Origin: Streptomyces sp. NBC_01481
Lineage (GTDB): Bacteria; Actinomycetota; Actinomycetes; Streptomycetales; Streptomycetaceae
Direction: 5' to 3'
DNA: 64,000 nucleotides
Assembly: GCF_026339995.1 (NCBI RefSeq)
Contig: NZ_JAPEPT010000005.1
Span: forward strand, 248,001 to 312,000
Shown: one piece after another, positions 16,011 to 22,595 of the stretch
How positions within the stretch are numbered: the stretch's first letter is position 1
Layout of the letters: the number at the start of each line of letters is the position of its first letter
Notes under the pieces: model-generated
What the model was told of the DNA's origin: nothing
Databases searched by the model: none
Seen by the model: the letters and a program-made list of their open reading frames with translations, nothing else
Position numbers and translations under genes: made by a program

Positions 16011-16652
16011 ATGACAATGACAGAGGACGGACCGGTGTTCGTCGGGCGGCGGAGAAGGCGAAGGACTCACGAGGGCACGATCGGCGGCAGTCGTGCCTTC
16101 TCCTGGCTTCTGGTGATCACGGGTGCGGCGGGTCTGCTGGCGTCGTGGGTGATCACGATCGACAAGTTCAAGCTGCTGGAGGATCCGGGTTTCACGCCGG
16201 GGTGCAGTCTGAATCCGGTGGTGTCCTGCGGGAACATCATGAAGAGCGAGCAGGCGTCGGCGTTCGGGTTCCCGAATCCGATGTTGGGGCTTGTGGCGTA
16301 TTCGATGGTGATCGCGATCGGTGTGGCGCTGCTGGCGGGGGCGCGTTACCGGCGCTGGTACTGGCTGGGTCTCAATGCCGGGTGTCTGTTCGGGGTGGGC
16401 TTTTGTGCCTGGCTGCAGTATCAGTCGCTGTACGAGATCAACGCGCTGTGCCTGTGGTGCTCGCTGGCCTGGATCGCCACCATCGTGATGTTCTGCTACG
16501 TCACGCTGCACAACATCGAGCACCGGATCATCAAGGTGCCGGAGGGGCTGCGCAAGGGACTGCTGGAGTTCCACTGGCTGCCGCCGGTGCTCTGGATCGG
16601 CATCATCGGGATGCTCGTCCTGACCCGCTGGTGGGACTTCTGGACCAGCTGA
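16011..16652 (+). CDS. Vitamin K epoxide reductase (VKOR) family disulfide-forming membrane protein
   Basis: A 213-residue membrane protein with a basic N-terminus and about five transmembrane helices. The VKOR active site CLWC is in a late helix (NALCLWCSLAWIA) and the loop pair of Cys is in GCSLNPVVSCGNI. In bacteria VKOR homologues reoxidise DsbA-like proteins with quinone, driving disulfide formation outside the membrane. The gene lies between two rodlins and among chaplins, all of which carry paired Cys, suggesting it serves them. No DsbA is fused or adjacent. ATG at 16011; an alternative is 16017. Confidence 0.9.
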   Translation: MTMTEDGPVFVGRRRRRRTHEGTIGGSRAFSWLLVITGAAGLLASWVITIDKFKLLEDPGFTPGCSLNPVVSCGNIMKSEQASAFGFPNPMLGLVAYSMVIAIGVALLAGARYRRWYWLGLNAGCLFGVGFCAWLQYQSLYEINALCLWCSLAWIATIVMFCYVTLHNIEHRIIKVPEGLRKGLLEFHWLPPVLWIGIIGMLVLTRWWDFWTS

Positions 16653-16688
16653 GCAGGACCCGTACCGACAGGACCGGTACAGACAGCG

Positions 16689-16724
16689 AAGACCCCGGCA
16701 ACCTGCAAGAGGTGCCGGGGTCTT
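16689..16724. terminator. Bidirectional terminator between VKOR and rodlin 2
   Basis: 12-bp stem AAGACCCCGGCA (16689-16700) with TGCCGGGGTCTT (16713-16724) between convergent genes. Confidence 0.82.
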
Positions 16725-16755
16725 GCTTGCTGGCTCATGCCCCGAGGGGCGAGTG

Positions 16756-17166
16756 TCAGCTGTCGGCGGAGCCGTTGCCGGACAGGGCCGAGATGTCGTC
16801 GAGGATGTGGGAGAGCGACTCGTCGCCCTTGGCCTGGGTCGAGTTCTCGGTGCACTGCTGGGTCTGCGGGCTCGACAGGATCGGGATGTCCTGCACGGAG
16901 ACCGGGACGACGCCGACGAGCGAGCCGACGTCGGCCTTGGCCGGCAGGCCGACGCAGGGCTTGTTGAGCGAGCCCTGGACGAGGCCCATCTGCGGGCTCA
17001 TGTCCCCCCAGGTCTCCGCGTTGCCGTAGACCTGCGAGGAGTTGGTGCCGCTTTCCGACGTCGTGCCGGTGTCGTTCCCGATGGCCATAGCCTGCGGAGC
17101 CATCGCCGCGCCCGCGGCCGCCACGGAGAGGGTGACCGCCGCGGTCGCCATAACCTTCTTGAGCAT
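16756..17166 (-). CDS. Rodlin 2 (RdlA/RdlB family)
   Basis: A 136-residue secreted rodlin, same length as rodlin 1 and nearly identical over QGSLNKPCVGLPAKADVGSL and IPILSSPQTQQCTENxTQAKGDExLSHILDDISALSGNGS; differences cluster in the signal peptide and the Thr/Ser-rich stretch that follows it. ATG at 17166 with AAGGAC upstream. It is divergent from chaplin 2 across a 233-bp promoter region. The high similarity to rodlin 1 fits either gene conversion or duplication. Confidence 0.94.
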   Translation of the reverse strand: MLKKVMATAAVTLSVAAAGAAMAPQAMAIGNDTGTTSESGTNSSQVYGNAETWGDMSPQMGLVQGSLNKPCVGLPAKADVGSLVGVVPVSVQDIPILSSPQTQQCTENSTQAKGDESLSHILDDISALSGNGSADS

Positions 17167-17399
17167 GTTCTGTCCTTAAGTCTCGTGGATGCCCGCCAGT
17201 GGAGCTCCCTGGACAACTAGCACCTTTGAGAATTGGTTCTTCCGGTTCACTCCATTGGCCCCATGTTGCGTGCTCGTAGGGATATTGGGCCGAACAGGGG
17301 CATCGCTGGTGTCGGCCGTGTCATCTCTATGGGTAATCCGTTTCGATTTGAGTGAGCCCTAATGTTGGGCAGAACATCGAACAGAAGGTGCTATTTCCC

Positions 17400-17639
17400 A
17401 TGAAGACTGCCAAGAAGGCCGCCCTGATCCTGGCCACCGCAGGTCTCGCCGCTGGTTCCGCGGCCGGCGCCGCGTTCGCCGACGCCGGTGCGGAGGGTGT
17501 CACCTCGGGCTCGCCGGGCGTGCTGTCGGGCAACGCGCTCCAGGCCCCGGTGCACGTGCCGGCCACCGTCTGCGGGAACACGATCGACGCGATCGGCCTG
17601 CTTAACCCGGCCTTCGGCAACATCTGCGCGAACGGCTGA
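17400..17639 (+). CDS. Short chaplin (chaplin 2)
   Basis: A 79-residue precursor with an Ala-rich Sec signal peptide (to about residue 28, AAFADA) and a single chaplin domain (SGSPGVLSGNALQAPVHVPATVCGNTIDAIGLLNPAFGNICANG) containing two Cys. It shares the hydrophobic surfactant role of the other chaplins. ATG at 17400 with AAGGTG upstream. A TATGGGTAATCCG sequence lies 60-70 bp before the start; a similar TATGGGTAACG appears, in reverse relation, upstream of the 17790-18080 gene. Confidence 0.95.
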   Translation: MKTAKKAALILATAGLAAGSAAGAAFADAGAEGVTSGSPGVLSGNALQAPVHVPATVCGNTIDAIGLLNPAFGNICANG

Positions 17640-17649
17640 CCTCGCTCCA

Positions 17650-17699
17650 CGCACAAGGGTGGCGCCATCGGTCCGAACCGGTGGCGCCACCCTTGTGCG
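17650..17699. terminator. Bidirectional terminator downstream of chaplin 2
   Basis: Perfect 18-bp stem CGCACAAGGGTGGCGCCA (17650-17667) with its complement at 17682-17699, between the convergent chaplin 2 and the small secreted gene. Confidence 0.88.
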
Positions 17700-17789
17700 G
17701 TTCCGGCCGGGAACAGTGAGAACGGCGGGAGGGGGTGCGGCCGCCGACGGTCGCACCCCCACCTGAACACACAGCCACAGACGGGCGGT

Positions 17790-18080
17790 TCAGCCGCCCA
17801 GTTCGACGCCGCCCAGCATGGGAGTGAGCTCGCCGGCCGTCTTCATGGCCTGCTGCGGGGCGTCGCCCTTGACCCCGTTCACACCCGCTGCGGTGTCGGC
17901 GACATCGCTCACCACGGACCCGCCTCCGTCCAGCAGCGGCGTCTGGCTGAGGGCCTGGGCAAGACCACCGTTGAGGCTCATGGGAGGCATGGACGGCGTC
18001 GTCGCGGCCATCGCGGGAGACGCGGCCCCCATCGCCGCTACGGAGCCGGCAACGATCGCAGCAACCCTCAAGTACTTCAT
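17790..18080 (-). CDS. Small secreted protein of the chaplin/rodlin cluster
   Basis: A 96-residue protein with a Sec signal peptide (MKYLRVAAIVAGSVAAMGAASPAMA, cleavage near residue 25). The mature chain is Gly/Ala/Pro/Met-rich, lacks Cys, and has weak repeats of LxGG (SLNGGLAQ, LLDGGGS, MLGGVELGG). I recognise no family. Its place between chaplins, the signal peptide and the CGTTACC motif 49 bp upstream suggest an extracellular or cell-wall protein expressed with the aerial-surface genes. It could be a minor sheath component; this is inference. Confidence 0.75.
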   Translation of the reverse strand: MKYLRVAAIVAGSVAAMGAASPAMAATTPSMPPMSLNGGLAQALSQTPLLDGGGSVVSDVADTAAGVNGVKGDAPQQAMKTAGELTPMLGGVELGG

Positions 18081-18128
18081 CTCTTCGCATCCCTTTCTCC
18101 GACGGCGTTTCTCGCCGTCGTCGATATG

Positions 18129-18135
18129 GGTAACG
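18129..18135 (-). promoter_or_regulatory. CGTTACC motif upstream of the small secreted gene
   Basis: Minus-strand CGTTACC at 49 bp before the start codon, matching the motifs before two chaplin genes. Confidence 0.4.
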
Positions 18136-18177
18136 AGTCCCGTCCGGAGGAGAAACCCTGGCTCCGGGGATCACCCG

Positions 18178-18474
18178 CTAGTGGGCCGAACTGCCTTGTG
18201 TGGCAAAGCTGTTGGAAGCCGGGTGCGGCTCGTGGAGCCAGCCCCGGCGCGGCGGGGGGCCGGGGAGAAGGTCGGCTTCGCCCCCCGGCGGGGGATAGCG
18301 GGAGAGGCGGGTCCACTCCACGTCGGGCCTGCCCGGCAGGGTGCGGCCGGCCGCGGCCCACTCCCGGGCGAGCTGTTCGTAGATGGGGCTGGTCCCGGCG
18401 GGCGGACTCGCCGGGCTCGGGGCTGAGAGCGTCTGGACGCGCTGCCATCGGGCAGAGGTGTTGGTCCTTGCCAT
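18178..18474 (-). CDS. Conserved Streptomyces hypothetical protein
   Basis: A 98-residue basic, Pro/Arg-rich soluble protein without a signal peptide. The central PIYEQLAREWAAAGRTLPGRPDVEW is the only segment that looks conserved and helical; the ends look disordered. ATG at 18474 with a weak GGCGGT site. Codon bias supports coding. Proteins with a similar xIYxQLxxEWxxxGR core occur in streptomycetes, but no function is known to me. Confidence 0.6.
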   Translation of the reverse strand: MARTNTSARWQRVQTLSAPSPASPPAGTSPIYEQLAREWAAAGRTLPGRPDVEWTRLSRYPPPGGEADLLPGPPPRRGWLHEPHPASNSFATQGSSAH

Positions 18475-18673
18475 ACGACCGCCAACGCGCGCCCGCGGGC
18501 GAAGTCACTGCCGGAGCAGGGCATGGGGGGACAGGGGGAACGGTCTTTCGACCCCGTCGCACGTACCGGTGAGTTTCGCTCCCGCCGCACGATGCGGCAC
18601 CTGGAGCTCCGGCTCCGCCATCCAGGTGAACGGCTGACTTCCCCTGGTCGGCAGGGCATTAGGGTGCCGGTCC

Positions 18674-19174
18674 ATGACCACTGCTTCCCCTTCCCAGAAC
18701 ACCGTCCAGCGCGGCCATTTGGGCACCCTTTCCCTGCTTGCGTGGACCGGGAATCCCGAAGAGGGCCACGACATGCCCTATCTGATCGCCTACTCCCTCG
18801 GCGACGGCAAAGAAGGTGCCGAGGCGGGCGAGTCGGCGCTCCTCGCCGTGATCGACGAGCTCGGGCTCACACCTGGCGGGAGCGTGCACGACGCCACGCA
18901 GGCGAACAACTCCCCCATCCGGCTGCTTGTCCAGGGCGGGTACGCCGTTCTCAACATGCCCTATCTGTCGGCCCAGTGCCGCGCCCCGCAGGAGTGGCTC
19001 GCCGCCGCCGAGCAGCGCGGCCACGCGCACTTCATGGTGGCCAGCCGCCCCTGGCCCGAGGCGGTCCCGGGCCGGCCCGTCACCGAGGAGATGCTTCAGG
19101 CCTTCCTCGGCGACGAGGACACCCTCACCAGCGCGGCGCACATCCTGCTGCCGGTGAGCCGGCTGCGCCGCTGA
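18674..19174 (+). CDS. DUF5949 family protein
   Basis: A 166-residue soluble protein. The pattern of a QRGHLGTLSLLAWTGNPEEGHDMPYLIAYSLGDGKEG start, PIRLLVQGGYAVLNMPYLSAQC middle and HILLPVSRLRR end matches a Streptomyces-restricted family (DUF5949, identified from memory). It has no signal peptide or catalytic motif that I can name. Start ATG at 18674. It has no obvious operon partner and its function is unknown. Confidence 0.8.
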   Translation: MTTASPSQNTVQRGHLGTLSLLAWTGNPEEGHDMPYLIAYSLGDGKEGAEAGESALLAVIDELGLTPGGSVHDATQANNSPIRLLVQGGYAVLNMPYLSAQCRAPQEWLAAAEQRGHAHFMVASRPWPEAVPGRPVTEEMLQAFLGDEDTLTSAAHILLPVSRLRR

Positions 19175-19203
19175 CGGGACCGGCCGGGCGACGGCGTACG
19201 ACC

Positions 19204-19236
19204 GCGGCCTCCCCCTTTCGACAAGGGGGAGGCCGC
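19204..19236. terminator. Bidirectional terminator between DUF5949 gene and chaplin 3
   Basis: 14-bp stem GCGGCCTCCCCCTT (19204-19217) with AAGGGGGAGGCCGC (19223-19236) between convergent genes. Confidence 0.85.
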
Positions 19237-19254
19237 AGTGCTGTGGGGCGGTGT

Positions 19255-19494
19255 TCAGCCGATCGCGCACAGGCCGCCGAAGGCCGGGTTGAGCAGCCCG
19301 ACGACGTCCACCGTGTTGCTGCACACGTTGACCGGGACGTGGACGGGCGCCTGGACGGCGTTGCCCGAAGCGATACCGGGGGAGTTGGTGGCGGCGCCGA
19401 GTGCTCCGGCGTCAGCGGCGGCCATACCGGCACCGCCGGCCAGGATCGCACCCGTGCCGGCGACAACAGCGGCTGCCTTCGCGATACGCGACAT
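19255..19494 (-). CDS. Short chaplin (chaplin 3)
   Basis: A 79-residue chaplin: signal peptide MSRIAKAAAVVAGTGAILAG and on to about residue 29 (AAADA), then the chaplin domain (NSPGIASGNAVQAPVHVPVNVCSNTVDVVGLLNPAFGGLCAIG) with two Cys. ATG at 19494 is chosen because AAGGAG precedes it; a longer frame beginning at 19509 has no ribosome site. The upstream region carries CGTTACC at 19570-19576. It is the last gene of the aerial-surface cluster. Confidence 0.94.
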   Translation of the reverse strand: MSRIAKAAAVVAGTGAILAGGAGMAAADAGALGAATNSPGIASGNAVQAPVHVPVNVCSNTVDVVGLLNPAFGGLCAIG

Positions 19495-19569
19495 CAGTTC
19501 TCCTTGCAAGATGAGAGCTCGGCCGCAGGGCCTGCGGCCGTCACGGTTTCAACGCCGTAACGCATGGCC

Positions 19570-19576
19570 GGTAACG
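19570..19576 (-). promoter_or_regulatory. CGTTACC motif upstream of chaplin 3
   Basis: Minus-strand CGTTACCGGCCATGCGTTACGG begins here, 76 bp before the start; it contains a second CGTTACG and matches the chaplin 1 motif. Confidence 0.4.
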
Positions 19577-19715
19577 GATGAAATGTCAAAGTCATCGCCA
19601 TGGACGGCACCTGACCGGAAACCGTCCCTTGTCGGCCGACCCGGATCCCCTAACAATGCGCATGACAAACCGAAGACCCACTTCGGTCACAGAAGTCGCA
19701 AGAGGGGACCCCCAC

Positions 19716-20594
19716 ATGAAGAAGCCTCTCGTCGGCACGTTCCTGGCCCTGGCACTCCTCGGGGCGGGCGCGGCGCCCGCGATCGCGGTCACCACCGCGG
19801 ACACGGCACCGGCCGGCACGACCGTCGCATCAGCCCGGCCCGCGGCCCATGTCACCGCCAAAGCGGTCGACTTCGCCGGGACGGTGGCGCTGAGCAACTG
19901 CTCCGGATCGGTGGTGCGGATGCCGGCGTCGGAGCCCGACGACCCCGCCCTCGTGCTCTCCAACGGGCACTGCATAGAGAGCGGCTTCCCGGCCGCGGGC
20001 GAGGTCATCGTCGATCAGCGGTCCAACCGCAGCTTCGGACTGCTCAACTCCGCGGGCAGCAGAGTCGGCACGCTGCGGGCGAGCAAGATCGCGTACGCGA
20101 CGATGACGGACACCGACATCTCGCTGTACCAACTCACCAGCACGTACCAGCAGATAGAGAGCCGGTACGGCATCAAGGCGCTCGAACTGAACGCCGCGCA
20201 CCCGGTGCAGGGCACGGCCATCAAGGTCGTCTCCGGCTACTGGAAGCGGATCTACAGCTGCAACATCGACGGCTTCGCCTACCGCCTCAAAGAGGGTGAG
20301 TGGACCTGGAAGGACTCGGTCCGCTACACCTCCAGCTGCAACACCATCGGCGGCACCTCGGGCTCGCCGGTCGTCGACAACGCCACCGGCAAGGTCGTCG
20401 CCGTCAACAACACCGGCAACGAGGACGGCCAGCGCTGCACCGACAACAACCCGTGTGAGGTCGACGAGAACGGCCAGGTCACGGTGCGTGAGGGGATCAA
20501 CTACGGCCAGGAGACGTACGGGATAGTCCCCTGCGTCGGGCTCGACAACAAGATCGACCTGGGCCGGGCGGGCTGCGTGCTGCCCAAGCCATAG
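19716..20594 (+). CDS. Secreted trypsin-like serine protease (S1 family)
   Basis: A 292-residue precursor with a Sec signal peptide (to about residue 25, APAIA). The catalytic triad is visible as His in LSNGHCIES, Asp in TMTDTDISLYQL and Ser in GGTSGSPVVDNATG. Several Cys pairs (LSNCSG, HCIE, SCNTIGG, RCTDNNPC, VPCVG, AGCV) indicate an extracellular disulfide-bonded enzyme. GAGGGG precedes ATG at 19716. It lies just outside the chaplin cluster and could act on surface proteins, but the substrate is unknown. Confidence 0.88.
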   Translation: MKKPLVGTFLALALLGAGAAPAIAVTTADTAPAGTTVASARPAAHVTAKAVDFAGTVALSNCSGSVVRMPASEPDDPALVLSNGHCIESGFPAAGEVIVDQRSNRSFGLLNSAGSRVGTLRASKIAYATMTDTDISLYQLTSTYQQIESRYGIKALELNAAHPVQGTAIKVVSGYWKRIYSCNIDGFAYRLKEGEWTWKDSVRYTSSCNTIGGTSGSPVVDNATGKVVAVNNTGNEDGQRCTDNNPCEVDENGQVTVREGINYGQETYGIVPCVGLDNKIDLGRAGCVLPKP

Positions 20595-20660
20595 GCCCCG
20601 TCCTCGACGTCTGCCCACATAATCCGTTCGTATGTTCGAATGGAGGGCTACCCTGGAGGT

Positions 20661-21290
20661 ATGGCAGCACATCTCCAGGGTTCGCTCTTCGACCAGACCG
20701 ACGAGATACGTCTCGGTCCGCTGAAGGACGTCCGGCGGACCGTGCTCGGTGACGGGGCATGGATCGATCTGCTGCCCGGCTGGCTCGGCGGGGCGGACGC
20801 CCTCTTCGAGGAGCTCGTCTCCTCGGTGCCGTGGCGGGCCGAGCGGCGGCAGATGTACGAGCATGTGGTGGACGTGCCGCGGCTGCTCGCCCACTACGCC
20901 GAAGGCGACCGGCTCCCGCACCCCGTGCTGGACGAGGCCCGCGTGGCGCTCGGCGCGCACTACGGACCGGAGCTCGGCGAACCGTTCGCTACTGCCGGGC
21001 TCTGCTACTACCGCGACGGCCGTGACAGCGTCGCCTGGCACGGGGACACCCATGGACGCGGCTCCCGCGAGGACACCATGGTCGCCATTGTGTCCGTCGG
21101 CGCCCCGCGCGATCTGGTGCTCCGGCCGCGCAGCGGCGACCGGCTCCCCCTGCGCAGGCCGCTCGGGCACGGCGATCTGATCGTGATGGGCGGGTCCTGC
21201 CAGCGGACCTGGGAGCATGCCGTGCCGAAGACGGCGCGCTCGGTGGGGCCGCGCATCAGCATCCAGTTCCGCCCGCACGGCGTCAGCTAG
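20661..21290 (+). CDS. AlkB-family 2-oxoglutarate/Fe(II) dioxygenase
   Basis: A 209-residue protein of the AlkB type, which removes alkyl groups from nucleic-acid bases by oxidation. The iron ligands appear as HGD in VAWHGDTHG and His in TWEHAVPK; the 2-oxoglutarate-binding Arg residues are in ARSVGPRISIQFR. The ATG at 20661 fits the family N-terminus (AAHLQGSLFDQ), but a GGAGG sits only one base upstream, too close for normal use, so initiation may be leaderless or from 20640. The TAG stop (21288-21290) is shared with the left end of an IS630 element inserted at its TA. Confidence 0.85.
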   Translation: MAAHLQGSLFDQTDEIRLGPLKDVRRTVLGDGAWIDLLPGWLGGADALFEELVSSVPWRAERRQMYEHVVDVPRLLAHYAEGDRLPHPVLDEARVALGAHYGPELGEPFATAGLCYYRDGRDSVAWHGDTHGRGSREDTMVAIVSVGAPRDLVLRPRSGDRLPLRRPLGHGDLIVMGGSCQRTWEHAVPKTARSVGPRISIQFRPHGVS

Positions 21291-21336
21291 TGCTGGATTC
21301 CTCTTTCGGTGGGTATAGCTGCTGGTAGCGGGGCAG

Positions 21337-22493
21337 TTGCAGGTGCTCGGGGGCGGGTGCTGGGTAGTGGTGCTGAGGGCACGGCCGGGCCGTGACGAGG
21401 GTGAGAAAGCGGTGGTCCACCGCCTGGCGTCGGCCAGAAAGGCGCCGAAGGTTGTGGTGGAGCGCTGCCGGATGGTGGAGCTGAGCTGGGGCGGCTGGCT
21501 GGTCCCGCAGATAGCCGACGAGCTGCGGTGCGGTCAGAAGACGGTGCGCCGCTGGCTGCACCGCTTCAACCGCTGCGGGCTGGAGGGACTGGAGGATCTG
21601 GGCGGGCAGGGACGCAAGCGAAGGATCACCGAGGCCGAGCGCTCGAGGATCATCGGCCTGGTCAGGCTGACGCCGCCGGGTCGGCTGGAGGTGCAGCCGT
21701 CGAACGAGATGTGGGCCGCGGACGAGTTGGGGCCCTCGGAGTGGACTTTGGACGCGCTGGCCGCCACGGCCCGGGACCTGGGCATCGAGGTCAGCCGCTC
21801 CCAGGTACGTCGGATCCTGCTGGCCGAGGGGGTGCGCTGGCGGCGCACGCGCTCGTGGACCCGCTCGAGAGATGTGGACTTCGAGGGAAAAGGACGCGGA
21901 TCGTCGAGCTCTACACCAGCCCTCCCGACGGCGCGACGGTGGTCTGCGCCGACGAACTCGGCCCGGTGATCCCACGCACCTTCCCGCCGGCACCGGGCTG
22001 GTCGCCGGACGGACACCGCATCAAAAACGAGCTCGACTACTCCCGCGGACCGGAGAAAACCTGGGTCTACGGCGCCTTACGCGTCCGGGACGGCCACGAG
22101 GTCACGATGACGGCCACCTCCCGTAACAGTGCCTTCTACCAGCAGTTCCTTCAGTTGGTCGAGGACGCCAACCCCGTCGGGGACATCTACGTGATCACCG
22201 ACAATCTGTCCTCCCACAACAGCGTGTCCACCCGAACCTGGCTCGAGGAACATCCCCGCATCAGGCATGTGTTCATCCCAGTCGGCGCCTGCTGGCTCAA
22301 CCTTCAAGAGGGCTGGTGGCGCATCTTCCGCAAGACCGCCCTGGCCGGACGCTCCTTCGGCGACCGCGACCACATCACCCACGCCACCGAAGTGGCCACG
22401 GCCCAGCTCAACGCCCGCGCCCGACCCTGGATCTGGGGCAGACCCGCACCGCCCACCAGGCGTTTACGCCGCCGCTATGTGTACTTCCTTTGA
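21337..22493 (+). CDS. IS630-family transposase, two frames joined by a -1 frameshift
   Basis: The first frame (from 21337) gives a helix-turn-helix region (GWLVPQIADELRCGQKTVRRWLHRF) and a linker; the second gives the DDE catalytic core: Asp in VVCADELGPV, Asp in YVITDNLSSHN and Glu in LNLQEGWWRIF. The frames join at a canonical slippery heptamer G GGA AAA (21885-21891). A -1 slip turns DFEGK-GRG into GKRTRIVELYTSPP and yields about 385 residues. The true start may lie downstream at GTG codons near 21367. The stop (22491-22493) overlaps the right inverted repeat. It is probably active or recently active, since no other defect is seen. Confidence 0.85.
21885..21891 (+). promoter_or_regulatory. 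Slippery heptamer for programmed -1 frameshift
   Basis: GGGAAAA in X XXY YYZ register relative to the upstream transposase frame (G-GGA-AAA), exactly at the point where homology passes to the -1 frame. Confidence 0.75.
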
Positions 22494-22505
22494 GGAATCC
22501 AGCAC

Positions 22506-22590
22506 TAGGCCCTGTCGTTTGGATCAGGCCGGATCAGCGAGCGTGCGTGCCAGGGCACGCGAACCCGGCAAGATCCGAACGACAGGCCCT
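22506..22590. mobile_element. MITE-like element A2 (85 bp), deletion derivative of A1
   Basis: Left repeat AGGCCCTGTCGTTTGGATC (22507-22525) and right repeat GATCCGAACGACAGGCCCT (22572-22590) match the ends of the element at 10028-10272, as do the adjoining subterminal bases (AGGCCGGATCAG on the left, CACGCGAACCCGGCAA on the right). The middle is deleted. The right flank is GA, not TA. It ends six bases before the D-aminoacylase stop. Confidence 0.75.
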
Positions 22591-22595
22591 GAGGC

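Larger units (their letters stand above)
21288..22507 (+). mobile_element. IS630-family insertion sequence with TA target duplication
   Basis: The element proper is 21290-22505 (1216 bp) with perfect 14-bp terminal inverted repeats GTGCTGGATTCCTC (21290-21303) and GAGGAATCCAGCAC (22492-22505), flanked by TA on both sides (21288-21289 and 22506-22507). It carries one transposase in two frames. The left TA is part of the alkB-like stop codon and the right TA is the first dinucleotide of a MITE. Confidence 0.93.

Noticed and set aside
15733..16017. 94-codon minus-strand ORF between rodlin 1 and VKOR
   Set aside because: No domain, no ribosome site, overlaps a hairpin and the VKOR start.
20610..20640. 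LexA-like half site (ATGTTCGAAT) before the AlkB-like gene
   Set aside because: The left half does not match CGAAC, so an SOS box is not supported.
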